Positions 23,135 to 32,772 of a DNA stretch of 64,000 nt are shown one piece after another. Origin of the DNA: DATAUD01 sp036501665. GTDB taxonomy: Bacteria; Verrucomicrobiota; Verrucomicrobiia; Limisphaerales; Palsa-1400. Numbering within the stretch: the stretch's first letter is position 1; the number at the start of each line of letters is the position of its first letter. Under the pieces are notes generated by a model. It did no database searches. It was not told where the DNA came from and saw only the letters and a list, made by a program, of their open reading frames with translations. The position numbers and the translations under genes were made by a program. The stretch lies in contig DASXZW010000103.1 in NCBI GenBank assembly GCA_036501665.1, positions 8,039-72,038 on the forward strand, in the 5' to 3' direction.

Positions 23135-24916
23135 TTATTCAGGCTGATTTTCGAACAGGCTCGGCGCAATTCTTTTCGCCAAAGCTTCTGAGCGCTCGAA
23201 TATCAACCGACCCGACTCACAATTCAAGGCGAACTCGGCGAGTTCTCTTGCATCGGCCAATTTGAGGCGGCGGATCAGATATTTGACATGCGGCAAAAGC
23301 GATGGCGCCATACTCAATTCTGTCACACCGAGGCCGAGCAGCAATGGGGTCAACAACGGATCGCCCGCCATTTCGCCGCAGATGCCGCACCAGATGCCGT
23401 GACGTTCAGCGGCGTCGGCAGTCAACTTGATTAGACGCAAAACCGCCGGATGGGTCGGATCATATAAGTGGGCGATGCGCTCATTTAGACGATCCACCGC
23501 CAGCGTGTATTGGATCAAATCATTTGTCCCAAGGCTGAAAAACTTCACGCGCCGCGCCAGCATGTCGGCTGACACAGCGGCGGATGGAATCTCGACCATG
23601 ACGCCGATTTCAAGGTTTGGATCGAACGGGATTTTTTCCGCGCGCAGCTCTTCTTTGTATTCCTCGACGAGGGCGTTTGCCTTTTCAATCTCCGCGAAAC
23701 AGCAAATCATCGGGTACATGACTTTGACGTTTCCTTCGACACTGGCGCGGAGAATCGCTCGTAGTTGCGAGCGAAAAATCTCCTTCTCTTCGAGGCAATA
23801 TCGAATCGCGCGCCATCCGAGAAAAGGATTTGTCTCAGCCGGAATTTGCAGATGAGACGGCGATTTGTCTCCGCCAAGGTCGAGTGTGCGAATGATCACC
23901 GGCGCGGGTTTTACCTGGGCTGCGACTTTCCGGTAGGATTGATATTGTTCTTCCTCGGTCGGAAGAGTGTCGCGGTTCATGAACAAATATTCAGTGCGAA
24001 ACAAACCCACGCCTTCGCAGCCAAATCGTTTTACGGCTTCGGTGTCACCTGTTTGCTCGATGTTCGCTGAAAGGGAAATTTTCTTTCCGTCCAGAGTGAT
24101 CGCTTCAAGGTTTTGAATTGCCTGGAGTTTTTCCTCGATTGAAGCATGACGCCGGAGCAGTTGGCCGTACTCGAAAAGCGTCTGGTCCGTTGGATTGATA
24201 GTGAGGCTGCCGTTGTAACCGTCCAACAAGGCGTGGGAACCGGACTTGAGTTGCTTGACAATCCCTTTGAGTCCGACAATCGCGGGGATCTGCAACGAAC
24301 GCGCCATGATGGCAGTGTGAGATGTTTTGCTGCCGACGTAAGTTGCAAAACCGAGGATCACTTTCCGATTCATTATCGCCAATTCGGATGGCGCCAGATC
24401 GTCGCTGACAATGATGCAAGGCTCGGTGAGATTCTGGAGATCTGGATGCGTGCCCTGGCCCATCAAATTATTCAGGATGCGCACCGTCACGTCGCGCATG
24501 TCCGCAACGCGTTCGCGCAAATAGGCATCTTCAATCGCGCTTAACGTCGCAATGTAAGTGTCAGCAAACTCCTGAAAGGCCGCTTCGACGTTTATTTTCC
24601 TCGAATAAATCGCGGCGTTGACTGATTCGATCAAAGTGGGGTCTTCGAGCACGAGCAGATGTGCGTCAAAAATACTGGCCTCCTGAGCGTTGAGAGCCTG
24701 ACTGACCTTTTGCTGAACTTCGATAATTTGATTACGAGTCAAGCGCAGGGCGTGCTCGAACCTTTTTATCTCCTGCAACAGATCGGATTCGGCGACGTCG
24801 TACTTGGGGATTTCGGTTTGCGGTTTGTGGAGAACAAAGATTTTGCCCTGGCAAATGCCGGCAGAAACTGGGATTCCCTTAAATACGCGCTCTCCCGTCT
24901 GCGCTTGATCTGTCAT
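23135..24916 (-). CDS. ptsI: Phosphoenolpyruvate-protein phosphotransferase (enzyme I)
   Basis: A 593-aa enzyme I of the PTS. It has an N-terminal helical HPr-binding part, the phospho-histidine loop GSKTSHTAIMARSL (His200 when counted from ATG 24916), and the PEP-binding TIM barrel with EGVGLFRTEYLFM, IIRTLDLGGDK, GWRAIRYCL, VMYPMI, GVMVEIPSA and SLGTNDLIQYTLAVDR. The CGICGEMAGDP motif follows. Length and all catalytic motifs are standard. The HPr gene and EII genes are absent from the window, so it may serve a regulatory PTS. A TTG six bases upstream could also start it. Confidence 0.96.
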   Translation of the reverse strand: MTDQAQTGERVFKGIPVSAGICQGKIFVLHKPQTEIPKYDVAESDLLQEIKRFEHALRLTRNQIIEVQQKVSQALNAQEASIFDAHLLVLEDPTLIESVNAAIYSRKINVEAAFQEFADTYIATLSAIEDAYLRERVADMRDVTVRILNNLMGQGTHPDLQNLTEPCIIVSDDLAPSELAIMNRKVILGFATYVGSKTSHTAIMARSLQIPAIVGLKGIVKQLKSGSHALLDGYNGSLTINPTDQTLFEYGQLLRRHASIEEKLQAIQNLEAITLDGKKISLSANIEQTGDTEAVKRFGCEGVGLFRTEYLFMNRDTLPTEEEQYQSYRKVAAQVKPAPVIIRTLDLGGDKSPSHLQIPAETNPFLGWRAIRYCLEEKEIFRSQLRAILRASVEGNVKVMYPMICCFAEIEKANALVEEYKEELRAEKIPFDPNLEIGVMVEIPSAAVSADMLARRVKFFSLGTNDLIQYTLAVDRLNERIAHLYDPTHPAVLRLIKLTADAAERHGIWCGICGEMAGDPLLTPLLLGLGVTELSMAPSLLPHVKYLIRRLKLADARELAEFALNCESGRLIFERSEALAKRIAPSLFENQPE

Positions 24917-25083
24917 AAACAATAGTTACCGCGAATAAGTTTTGTTGCAAACTTTTAATTGGGAAAACTGTGTTACAATACCCGAATCCCGCTGACAATC
25001 AAACGCAATTTCGCGGAATGTAACATTGATTTTACACGGCGGCGGAGATACACTGCCCGCGCGTTGAACCCAAAGGAACATTC

Positions 25084-26133
25084 GTGAAGAAAAGCGCTTC
25101 GTCCGCTCGATCCGGTTTGCTGGCGGCCGGCAATTGGATCATTGACCAGGTAAAGATCATCGACGTTTACCCGCAACGCGATCAGTTGGCGAATATACGC
25201 GGACAATCCCAAGGCACCGGCGGCTCGCCTTATAATGTGCTTATCGACCTGGCGCGATTGCAGGCGCCGTTTCCACTTTTCGCCGCCGGACTGGTAGGAA
25301 ATGACGATCTTGGCCGGGTGATTTTGGAGGACTGTCGCCGCCACAATATTGACACGCGACGCCTGGAGCCCACTCCGCTTGCGCCGACTTCGTACACCGA
25401 TGTGATGACCGAGGCGTCTGGGGGGCATCGGACTTTTTTTCATCATCGTGGCGCGAATGCTCTTTGGAACGGGGCCGGATTAAAATTTGAAGATTCAAAA
25501 GCCCGCATTTTTCATCTTGGCTATTTGCTTTTGTTGGATGCCCTCGACGCGCCAGACACGAAATTTGGAACGAAGGGGGCTGCGTTACTGCGGGCCGCAC
25601 AACTGGCCGGGCTCAAGACAAGTGTTGATGTTGTCAGCGAGGATAGTGACAGGTTTGCGCGAATTGTTCTCCCTGCTGTCAAGTTTGCTGATTATTGCAT
25701 TCTCAACGAAGTCGAGGCGGGAAAGACTACCGGGTTCAGAATCCGGGAATCGAATGGGGCGCTGAATACGGTTTCGCTTCGACATGCGGCGGGGTCACTG
25801 CTCCAGGCAGGTGTTCGAGAGCTTGTGGTCATTCATTTTCCTGAAGGGGCGTTCGCGCGGACGCGGACGGGGGAAGATGTGTGGCAATCGTCCCTTGAAC
25901 TTCCGACCAAGCACATTGCTGGAACTGCGGGCGCGGGGGATGCTTTTGCTGCGGGAGTTTTGTTAGGATTGCATGAAGGTTGGGACTTGAAGCGTTGCTT
26001 ATTGACAGGGGTATGTGTCGCGGCAGCGTCGCTTTCTCATGCAACCTGCACCGGAGGAGTTAAATCGCTTTCGGGGGCTCTCAAACTTTCGCGGAAATTT
26101 GGCTTTCGAACGAAGTTGGAGTCCGCAACGTAG
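25084..26133 (+). CDS. PfkB-family carbohydrate or nucleoside kinase
   Basis: A 349-aa ribokinase-like protein starting at GTG, with AAGGA eight bases upstream. Motifs are GTGGSPYNVLIDLARLQ, AGLVGNDDLG (signature 1 region), FFHHRGAN, DYCILNEVEAGKTTGF, and the anion hole with catalytic Asp AGTAGAGDAFAAGVLLGL. The AAASLSHATCTGGVKSL C terminus is typical. It phosphorylates a sugar or nucleoside that cannot be named from sequence. It is divergent from ptsI, about 170 bases apart, and its stop codon lies inside a terminator-like hairpin. Confidence 0.9.
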   Translation: MKKSASSARSGLLAAGNWIIDQVKIIDVYPQRDQLANIRGQSQGTGGSPYNVLIDLARLQAPFPLFAAGLVGNDDLGRVILEDCRRHNIDTRRLEPTPLAPTSYTDVMTEASGGHRTFFHHRGANALWNGAGLKFEDSKARIFHLGYLLLLDALDAPDTKFGTKGAALLRAAQLAGLKTSVDVVSEDSDRFARIVLPAVKFADYCILNEVEAGKTTGFRIRESNGALNTVSLRHAAGSLLQAGVRELVVIHFPEGAFARTRTGEDVWQSSLELPTKHIAGTAGAGDAFAAGVLLGLHEGWDLKRCLLTGVCVAAASLSHATCTGGVKSLSGALKLSRKFGFRTKLESAT

Positions 26134-26150
26134 GCGGAGCTCTAACTTCG
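26111..26150. terminator. Hairpin spanning the kinase stop codon, bidirectional terminator candidate
   Basis: CGAAGTTGGAGTCCGC and GCGGAGCTCTAACTTCG pair over 16 positions with one mismatch and one bulge, around the loop AACGTAG, in which the stop codon TAG (26131-26133) lies. ATTTATT follows on the plus strand. It separates two convergent genes, so it may end transcription from both sides. Confidence 0.55.
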
Positions 26151-26172
26151 ATTTATTCAAGCTCAGGCGACC

Positions 26173-26520
26173 TTATCGCCACCCACCGCGTTGGAATACA
26201 TGCCGAGAATGACCGCGATCGGCATAATGATTCGGGACGTAGTGCATGCCTTCATGCGGCGGGCGGTCCCAACGGCCTTTTTCCCAGACCCAGCGATGAT
26301 TAACGCCCCACGTCCAGCTTCCGTTAATCCAGATATAACCACTTCCAGGAGATGGAGGCGGTGTCTCAACAAGCGGAACTGGCGGCGCTGAATAAGGATA
26401 AGCGACTGCCGGAGCATTGATGGAGATTCCGACGTTTACTGCTTCGGCGATTCCCGCAGGCAGGACGCAAGCTGCGGCCAGCAAGGCTCCTACTTTCAAC
26501 AAACCTATTCTTCTTTTCAT
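26173..26520 (-). CDS. Secreted YXWGXW-type repeat protein
   Basis: A 115-aa protein with a signal peptide (VGALLAAACVLPAGIAEA) and the aromatic strand repeat typical of YXWGXW/BcpO-like proteins: GYIWINGSWTWG then HRWVWEKGRWDRPP (about 61-87). A Pro-rich linker precedes it, and the C terminus is His/Arg-rich (HGRHS-like: NHYADRGHSRHVFQRGG). Function unknown; such small envelope proteins are common. It is convergent with the PfkB kinase. Confidence 0.75.
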   Translation of the reverse strand: MKRRIGLLKVGALLAAACVLPAGIAEAVNVGISINAPAVAYPYSAPPVPLVETPPPSPGSGYIWINGSWTWGVNHRWVWEKGRWDRPPHEGMHYVPNHYADRGHSRHVFQRGGWR

Positions 26521-26670
26521 ACCAAAACGATCCGTCGGGATCGCGTTTGGGACAACCTTAACGGCTTACCGAAAGAAGCCCTGTGGCAATCCCTCGGTTA
26601 GCGGATTACGGTGTTTTTTGGTATGAATTGCGGAGAGCGGGCAGTTTGAGTCGCGCTCAAATGCGAGGCT

Positions 26671-27228
26671 TTATGCGCGTTCCATGTATTTGCCAGTGCG
26701 GGTGTCCACCTTGATCTTCTCGCCTGTTTTGATGAACAGAGGCGCCTGCACGGTGATGCCGGTTTCCAGAATGATCGGTTTTTGCACGTTGTTCGAGGAG
26801 TCGCCCCGAATGCCTTCGGGGGCGTCTGTGACCGTGAGAATCACGCTCGACGGCATTTCGATGGAGACGGGCTTCTCATCGACAAATGTGATCGTGACGG
26901 TGCCGTTCTCAACCAGGAAATTTTTCGCGTCCCCGACGATTTCCTGCTGGAGCGAGGTTGTCTCGTAAGTTTCCGGGTCGGAAAAAACGTATTCGTCGCC
27001 GTCCTTGTAGCTGAAGTCCATCTTCTTGGTCATCATCGGCACGACCTCGATTTTCTCCGTCGAGCTGAAACGGACATCGGAAGCCTTGCCGGTGCGGATG
27101 CTGCGGAGGGTGGCTTGCACAAAAGCCCGGAGATTGCCGGGGGTTCGGTGTTGGGTCTCCAGGACTACGGCAATGTCGCCATTGTAATTGATGGCCATGC
27201 CTTTGCGTAAATCATTTGCTGATGGCAT
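26671..27228 (-). CDS. efp: Elongation factor P, with Asn at the modified position
   Basis: A 185-aa EF-P that relieves ribosome stalling at polyproline. The KOW-like N domain starts MPSANDLRKGMAINYNGD. Two OB domains follow, with DGDEYVFSDPETYE and the signature-like end GIRGDSSNNVQKPIILETG, VQAPLFIKTGEKIKVDTRTG. The loop that carries Lys34 in E. coli (PGKGQ) or Arg32 in Pseudomonas reads HRTPGNLRAF here, placing Asn32 at the tip. So neither lysylation nor rhamnosylation is expected. The N terminus also resembles the EfpL/YeiP paralogue, but the C-terminal domain is EF-P-like. Confidence 0.9.
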   Translation of the reverse strand: MPSANDLRKGMAINYNGDIAVVLETQHRTPGNLRAFVQATLRSIRTGKASDVRFSSTEKIEVVPMMTKKMDFSYKDGDEYVFSDPETYETTSLQQEIVGDAKNFLVENGTVTITFVDEKPVSIEMPSSVILTVTDAPEGIRGDSSNNVQKPIILETGITVQAPLFIKTGEKIKVDTRTGKYMERA

Positions 27229-27732
27229 AAAAGTATTTCGTCACCCCGCCACCCTTCATATGAAGACAGCGAGGGGCGGGAATGTATCAAACGGTTGGCG
27301 GAACGCAAGAGCCTATATTTGAAACTTTAAGAAACAAACCAATTCATGCGCCGAAAACAAGAGGCGTTAGTCACGAAATCTTCACACCTCAAATGGCGAG
27401 GGAATGGATGGTCTGGCGGCAATATCTGGAGACATCGACGGCCGGCGGCGTCGATTACTTTGATAAGGGGAATGGCGGGCAGGAAGGTTCCAAGCCGGCC
27501 GGACAATAGGCCGGATTTTTGGCAAGGACGCATCCTGACAAAGTTGCTATTTTCCAGTAGAGAAGGCGCCTCCTCTCCCCCAACCTTCTACTCCACTTGC
27601 GTAGAGGAGAGGGAGAAGTTGGGTGCTGCGGGTTTCTTCCTTTTCGAGGGCAGCAGTGTCAAATTACGCTCTTCAAATCAAGGCTCGAAAAACGACTCGC
27701 GGGGGGACAATTGTTTGGGTAGTGTTCGGCTT
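27229..27732. other. Gene-free stretch upstream of the S53 protease
   Basis: About 500 bases without a supported gene. The protease frame is open back to 27346, but the upstream translation is Arg/Ser-rich without a signal sequence and looks non-coding. A decayed copy of the hairpin repeat lies at 27569-27613 (CCTCTCTCCC-type and GTAGAGGAGAGGG). No clear promoter is recognised. Confidence 0.6.
27569..27613. repeat. Decayed hairpin repeat related to 18243 and 61277
   Basis: CCTCCTCTCCCCC, then CTACTCCACTTGCGTAGAGG and AGAGGG, repeat the composition and order of the CCCTCTCCTCCACA hairpins, but with mismatched arms. The central CCACTTGCG resembles the other loops. It is probably a degenerate member of that family. 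Confidence 0.45.
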
Positions 27733-30700
27733 ATGTTAGGAAGGTTTACCCACTTGCTCGCGGCCATCGGCGGGGCGCTTTTTCTTTTTACAACCGTCAA
27801 TACTTTTGCAGCGCCGATGCGCACGTTGCCCGGGCACGTGCCGGACATTGTTGGGCGGATGCGGCCTGTGGCGGATGTCGAGGCGAAGACGGCGATGCGG
27901 TTGTCTGTCGGATTGCCGCTGCGAAACAAAGCGGCGCTGACCAATTTTATCGAAGACCTCTACAATCCCGACAACCCGCAGTTTCGGCATTACTTGACGG
28001 TCGATCAATTTGCCGATCAGTTCGGACCGAGCGCGGAGGATTACGAGAAAGTTGTGGATTTCCTACAGTCGCGCGGCCTTGCAGTTACGGCGCGACATCC
28101 TAATCGGATGGTGATCGAAGTTTCTGGAGCGGCGGCGGATGTGGAAAAAGCATTCAACGTCAAATTGAGGGTTTATCAGCATCCGACTGAAAAACGTAAG
28201 TTCTTTGCGCCTGATACTGAACCGCAAATTGACGCGGCTGTGCCAATGCTGGATGTCATGGGGTTGGATAATTATATTCTCCCACATCCGATGGATTTGC
28301 GGCAGCCGAAACCTGTCGCGCAGAATTCCGCGAGCGTCACGAATTTCGCAGAAGCCGGATCCGGACCGAGCGGATTGTATATCGGGAAGGATTTCCGCAC
28401 AGCCTATGTTCCTGGCGTGACGAACGCCGGAGATGGGCAGCACATCGCTTTGGTCGAATTCGGGCCTTATTGGACCAACGACATTCACACTTACGAAGTG
28501 GCGGCGGGGCTTTCGACGAACATCGTCATTTCCAATATTTTTTTGGACGGTGTGAAGGAACCTCCCGCGACAGGAACCGACGCGGGCGAGCAAGCGATTG
28601 ACATCGAAATGTGCCTTGCAATGGCCCCGAACGCGCAGGTGATTTATTACGGCGGAGAGATTGTCAACAATATTTACAGCCGGATTGCGTCGGACAACAA
28701 AGCGAAGCAAATCAGTTGTTCGTTCGGGTTCGGGATCGATTCGACCACGGAGCAGCTTTACCAGGAGTTCGTGGCGCAGGGGCAGAATTTCTTTGTGGCG
28801 TCGGGCGACGCGGGGGCTTACGTCGGCACGATAAATCCACCGGCGGCCGAGCCTTATATCACTGTCGTGGGCGGCACTGCGCTTTATACGGTCTCGCCCG
28901 GCGGCGCGTGGCAGCAGGAGTTGGCGTGGGTCGGGAGCGGAGGCGGAATCAGCACTTTTTACGCGATCCCGAATTATCAGCAAGGCATCAACATGACGCC
29001 TATCCACGGTTCAAGCACGATGCGGAATTTTCCTGACGTGGCGATGATGGCGGACACTGTCATTTATATTGCGGCCAATAATGGGACTGGAGGAATCGGC
29101 GGGACGAGTTGTTCTTCGCCGCAATGGGCGGGATTCTATGCGCTGGCGAACCAACAAGCCGCGGCCCTTGGCCAACCGCCGCTCGGTTTCTTCAACCCCG
29201 CTCTTTATGCGCTTGGAAGATCGGCCATCTACAAACAGTGCTTCCACGATGTCATTAGCGGGAACACGACCAATTTTTCCAGCGGGCCGCTGAAATTTTT
29301 TGCCGCCGGCGGTTATGACCTTTGCACGGGCTGGGGCAGTCCCACGGGGAGCAATTTGATCAACGCGCTGACGGACATTGGGACGAATACTTTCTTTTTG
29401 TACGCCTCGCCTGTCGCCCCTGCGGTCACGATTGGCGGCAGCGAGACCGTTCTAGTATCGGAGCAAAAAATGAATGGTTCCAGCCAAGTTATTTCGCTCT
29501 CGATCAGCAATCTTCCGGCGGGCGTGACGGCATCGTTCAACCCGGCATCCACTTCGACCACGAGCATCCTTACTTTGACAGCGAGCACCAATGCAATCGC
29601 GGGAACGGACAGCTTCACGCTGCTTGCGGAATCCAGCGCCATCACGCAGGCGGTGACTTTGAGTTTGACTGTCGTTGACGCCACGCCTGGTCCCACGCGA
29701 GTGAACCTTTCCACGTCATTCAACACGGCTGCGATTTACCGCGACAATACCGCAGTCTCCACCGGCGCGGACGGCGGTGGAAATGCTTATTCGGCGAACC
29801 TGCTGGGAACCGCGTTGAGTTGGAATGGTTGCCTGTTCACGGAAGGGCCGGCGAACGGGAACGACGCTGTTCGGTGTGCCGGGCAGACGATCACTTTGCC
29901 TGCCGGACAGTATTCGTCATTGCAAATTCTGGGGACGGCTGTCGATGGCGATCAGTTGTCGCAGCCGTTCATAGTCAAATATACCGATGGAACGATGACA
30001 GCGTTCACGCAAAGCCTGAGCGACTGGACTTCGTCGGAGAATTTTCCCGGCGAAAACGTTGTTGCTCAGACAGCGTATCGCAATACGTCTGGCGGCACGA
30101 AGGATACGGTGACGCAGGCCATCGTTTATGGTTATTCGTTCGGGCTGAATAATAATAAGACCGTGCAAAGCATCCGGCTCCCAAACAACGGAGATGTCCT
30201 GGTTTTTGCGATGACGCTGGCGAATGATTTTACGACGATCGCATCCCCCACTTCACTTGCTGTGAATGCTGGAGCCAAGTCCACCTGTTATGTTGTTGGC
30301 GGGCCCATCAACGGACTTGCCGGGAGTGTCAACCTTTCAGTAACTGGCCTACCGCCCGGCGTTACTGCCGCGTTTAGTCCTTCCTCTACGAATGCCAGCA
30401 TTCTGACATTGACCGCCGCCGTTACTGCACAACCTGTCAATACCACCTTGACGCTGAACGGCGCAATTGACGGGCTGGTGCATCATGTGAATCTCACTCT
30501 CTCGGTGGTTTCGCCCGCACCGGGAGCATTGCCGGTTAATCTTACCAGCTCGTTCAACTTGACAGGGATTGTGAGCGATGGCTCGGCGTTCAGCACCAAC
30601 GGCGGTTTGGATGGGGCGGGAAATGCGTATTCCGCAAACTTGCTTGGGGCTTCGCCGAATTGGAATGGAGTTAATTTTAGCATTGGACCAAACGGCGCGC

Positions 30701-32664
30701 CGGACGCGGTTCAATGCGAAGGCCAAACCATTGCGTTGCCAGCGGGGCAATTCACGGGGCTTGTGTTATTGGGCGCGGCCATTAATGCCAGCCAACCCGA
30801 ACAGGTTTTCCAAATAAATTATACTGATGGATCGATTGATACTGAAACGCAAAGCGTGAGCGAATGGACCGCTTCGCAAGGCTACGCAGGGGAATGGGTT
30901 GCTCTGAGCGATGCGTATAGCTATTCGAGCATTGGCACGAATGATCCAGCGCAACCGGTGAATGTTTACGGCTATGTGTTCGGTTTAAACGATTCGCGAA
31001 CGGTCCAAAGTGTTACTCTGCCAAACAATCCTGATGTCGTCGTTCTGGCGATGAGTGTTGGAAATATGGCAACCCCAATTTCGTTGTCATCAGTGTTTAA
31101 CAGGTCAGGAATTTACGCCGACGGAACAAGTTACGTCTCGAACGGAGGGGCGGATGGACACGGTTACGCATATTCTGCGATTCAACTCGGTTCGTCGCTT
31201 TATTTTGACAGCTCGCTTTTCAAATTTGGGCCGACTAATTCAAGCGATGTTGTCGAGTGCATTGGGCAAACGGTGACTTTGCCGACGAATCGTTATACTT
31301 CGCTTTTGCTGCTCGCCACGGGCGTTAATGGCAATCAGCTTTCACAGACGTTTACTGTCACTTATACTGACGGAACCGCAGCCAGCATTGTCCAAAGTTT
31401 CAGCGACTGGACCACCGTGACCAGCTATTCAAACCAGTTTACGGCGACCTCAATGCCCTACCGCCTTTTCAGCAGCGGCAGCTTAAATGCTTCCAGCCCG
31501 CACCTCTATGGTTACGTGCTTCCGCTGAACAATACGAAAATCGCGCAGAGCCTGAAACTTCCGAGCAACGCCAATCTCGACATTTTGGCGATCTCGCTTG
31601 CCGATGCTCCCCTGCCCGTCTCGCTGCAAGGGAATTACAATCGCGCCGGAATTTACAGCGATGGCAACCAGTTTGGGTCCAACGCTGGAGTGGATAATGA
31701 CGGGACCGCTCTTTCCGCGACCTTGCTTGGCGCGTCGGAAAGCTGGCATAACACGCTGTTTGAATTTGGATTGCCGAATGTAACAAATGTTATCAGCGCG
31801 GCTGGACAGACCATCAACCTGCCGCAAGGGCGCTACTCGTCGTTGATGATGCTGGCGGTGGGTGTGAACGGGTCGCAAGCGGGCCAGCCTTTCGTCGTCA
31901 ATTATACGAACGGCGCTACTACGTCCGCTTCGGTGGGCGTCAGCGATTGGGTGGTTCCACAATCTTTCACTGGGCAAACGACGGTGGAAACCCTCGGTTA
32001 TCGCAACACCAGCGGCGGGGGTCACGATAGTCCTGGCAATAATATTTACGGCTACACGATTGCTCTCAACACAGCGAATGTTGTCAAAAGCGTCAAGCTG
32101 CCGAATAACGCAAACGTCATCGTGCTGGCGCTGAGCCTTTCCAATTATACTTCGGCCGTGACGGAAGCGCCTGTGATTCTAGCTCAAACGGAAAGCTTCA
32201 CAGCGACGAATGGCGAACCTCTAGCGCTTTTCGTCAGCGCGATTGGCACGCCGCCTTTAATTTATCAATGGCAGCTCAACAGCAACAATTTGAGTGATGG
32301 AGGCAACATCCTCGGTTCTTCCACCAACGCTTTGAACCTGGGAATCGCGAGCACCGGCGATTTAGGCAGCTACGATGTTGTGATTACCAACGCTTACGGC
32401 AGCGTGACGAGCAGCGTGATTGCGTTGGATGTGGCATTTTCCTTTCAGGGCGTGACGGAGGCAGTGAGCGGAAGCACGAACGCTGTCAGCTTCTCCTGGC
32501 AGACGACTCCCGGCGCGAATTATCAGGTTCAATACACGACAGACCTGGCTTCCACTAATTGGATCAGCCTTGGCCCGCCGATTTCCGCCAGCAACAGCGT
32601 CTCGACTGCGATTGACGTTTTGGGAACGGACCCGCAACGGTTTTATCGGGTTGTCCAGGAATAG
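27733..32664 (+). CDS. Giant secreted S53 (sedolisin/kumamolisin) protease with four tandem C-terminal domains
   Basis: A 1643-aa protein starting at ATG 27733 with signal peptide LLAAIGGALFLFTTVNTFA. A pro-kumamolisin activation domain follows (about 50-170: LPLRNKAALTNFIEDLYNPD, HYLTVDQFADQFGPS). The S53 catalytic domain has the triad Glu286 and Asp290 (GEQAID), Asp359 (SGDAG) and Ser459 (GGTSCSSP). After two Ig-like domains of the NLPAGVTASFNP type come four copies of an unknown 180-residue domain (starting at 29701, 30535, 31078 and 31618). An Ig domain (YQWQLNSNNLSDG) and a C-terminal WISLGPP...RFYRVVQE domain end the chain. Acid-type endopeptidase acting outside the cell is inferred. 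The next gene is an unrelated sigma factor. Confidence 0.9.
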   Translation: MLGRFTHLLAAIGGALFLFTTVNTFAAPMRTLPGHVPDIVGRMRPVADVEAKTAMRLSVGLPLRNKAALTNFIEDLYNPDNPQFRHYLTVDQFADQFGPSAEDYEKVVDFLQSRGLAVTARHPNRMVIEVSGAAADVEKAFNVKLRVYQHPTEKRKFFAPDTEPQIDAAVPMLDVMGLDNYILPHPMDLRQPKPVAQNSASVTNFAEAGSGPSGLYIGKDFRTAYVPGVTNAGDGQHIALVEFGPYWTNDIHTYEVAAGLSTNIVISNIFLDGVKEPPATGTDAGEQAIDIEMCLAMAPNAQVIYYGGEIVNNIYSRIASDNKAKQISCSFGFGIDSTTEQLYQEFVAQGQNFFVASGDAGAYVGTINPPAAEPYITVVGGTALYTVSPGGAWQQELAWVGSGGGISTFYAIPNYQQGINMTPIHGSSTMRNFPDVAMMADTVIYIAANNGTGGIGGTSCSSPQWAGFYALANQQAAALGQPPLGFFNPALYALGRSAIYKQCFHDVISGNTTNFSSGPLKFFAAGGYDLCTGWGSPTGSNLINALTDIGTNTFFLYASPVAPAVTIGGSETVLVSEQKMNGSSQVISLSISNLPAGVTASFNPASTSTTSILTLTASTNAIAGTDSFTLLAESSAITQAVTLSLTVVDATPGPTRVNLSTSFNTAAIYRDNTAVSTGADGGGNAYSANLLGTALSWNGCLFTEGPANGNDAVRCAGQTITLPAGQYSSLQILGTAVDGDQLSQPFIVKYTDGTMTAFTQSLSDWTSSENFPGENVVAQTAYRNTSGGTKDTVTQAIVYGYSFGLNNNKTVQSIRLPNNGDVLVFAMTLANDFTTIASPTSLAVNAGAKSTCYVVGGPINGLAGSVNLSVTGLPPGVTAAFSPSSTNASILTLTAAVTAQPVNTTLTLNGAIDGLVHHVNLTLSVVSPAPGALPVNLTSSFNLTGIVSDGSAFSTNGGLDGAGNAYSANLLGASPNWNGVNFSIGPNGAPDAVQCEGQTIALPAGQFTGLVLLGAAINASQPEQVFQINYTDGSIDTETQSVSEWTASQGYAGEWVALSDAYSYSSIGTNDPAQPVNVYGYVFGLNDSRTVQSVTLPNNPDVVVLAMSVGNMATPISLSSVFNRSGIYADGTSYVSNGGADGHGYAYSAIQLGSSLYFDSSLFKFGPTNSSDVVECIGQTVTLPTNRYTSLLLLATGVNGNQLSQTFTVTYTDGTAASIVQSFSDWTTVTSYSNQFTATSMPYRLFSSGSLNASSPHLYGYVLPLNNTKIAQSLKLPSNANLDILAISLADAPLPVSLQGNYNRAGIYSDGNQFGSNAGVDNDGTALSATLLGASESWHNTLFEFGLPNVTNVISAAGQTINLPQGRYSSLMMLAVGVNGSQAGQPFVVNYTNGATTSASVGVSDWVVPQSFTGQTTVETLGYRNTSGGGHDSPGNNIYGYTIALNTANVVKSVKLPNNANVIVLALSLSNYTSAVTEAPVILAQTESFTATNGEPLALFVSAIGTPPLIYQWQLNSNNLSDGGNILGSSTNALNLGIASTGDLGSYDVVITNAYGSVTSSVIALDVAFSFQGVTEAVSGSTNAVSFSWQTTPGANYQVQYTTDLASTNWISLGPPISASNSVSTAIDVLGTDPQRFYRVVQE

Positions 32665-32772
32665 GTTTTAAGTGGGGGACTGTCGTCCTTCAACTCTGCT
32701 GCCACAAAATCCAAAAAAAGGCGCCGTTTAGACAAAAATAGTTGGCGGTGTCGCTATATTGAGTGAAATCGC

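Noticed and set aside
27346..27732. Upstream extension of the protease frame by 129 codons
   Set aside because: A signal peptide begins at ATG 27733 and the upstream translation is non-protein-like and includes a repeat.
28063..29007. 314-codon minus-strand frame
   Set aside because: Antisense to the S53 protease catalytic domain; Arg-rich, no motif.
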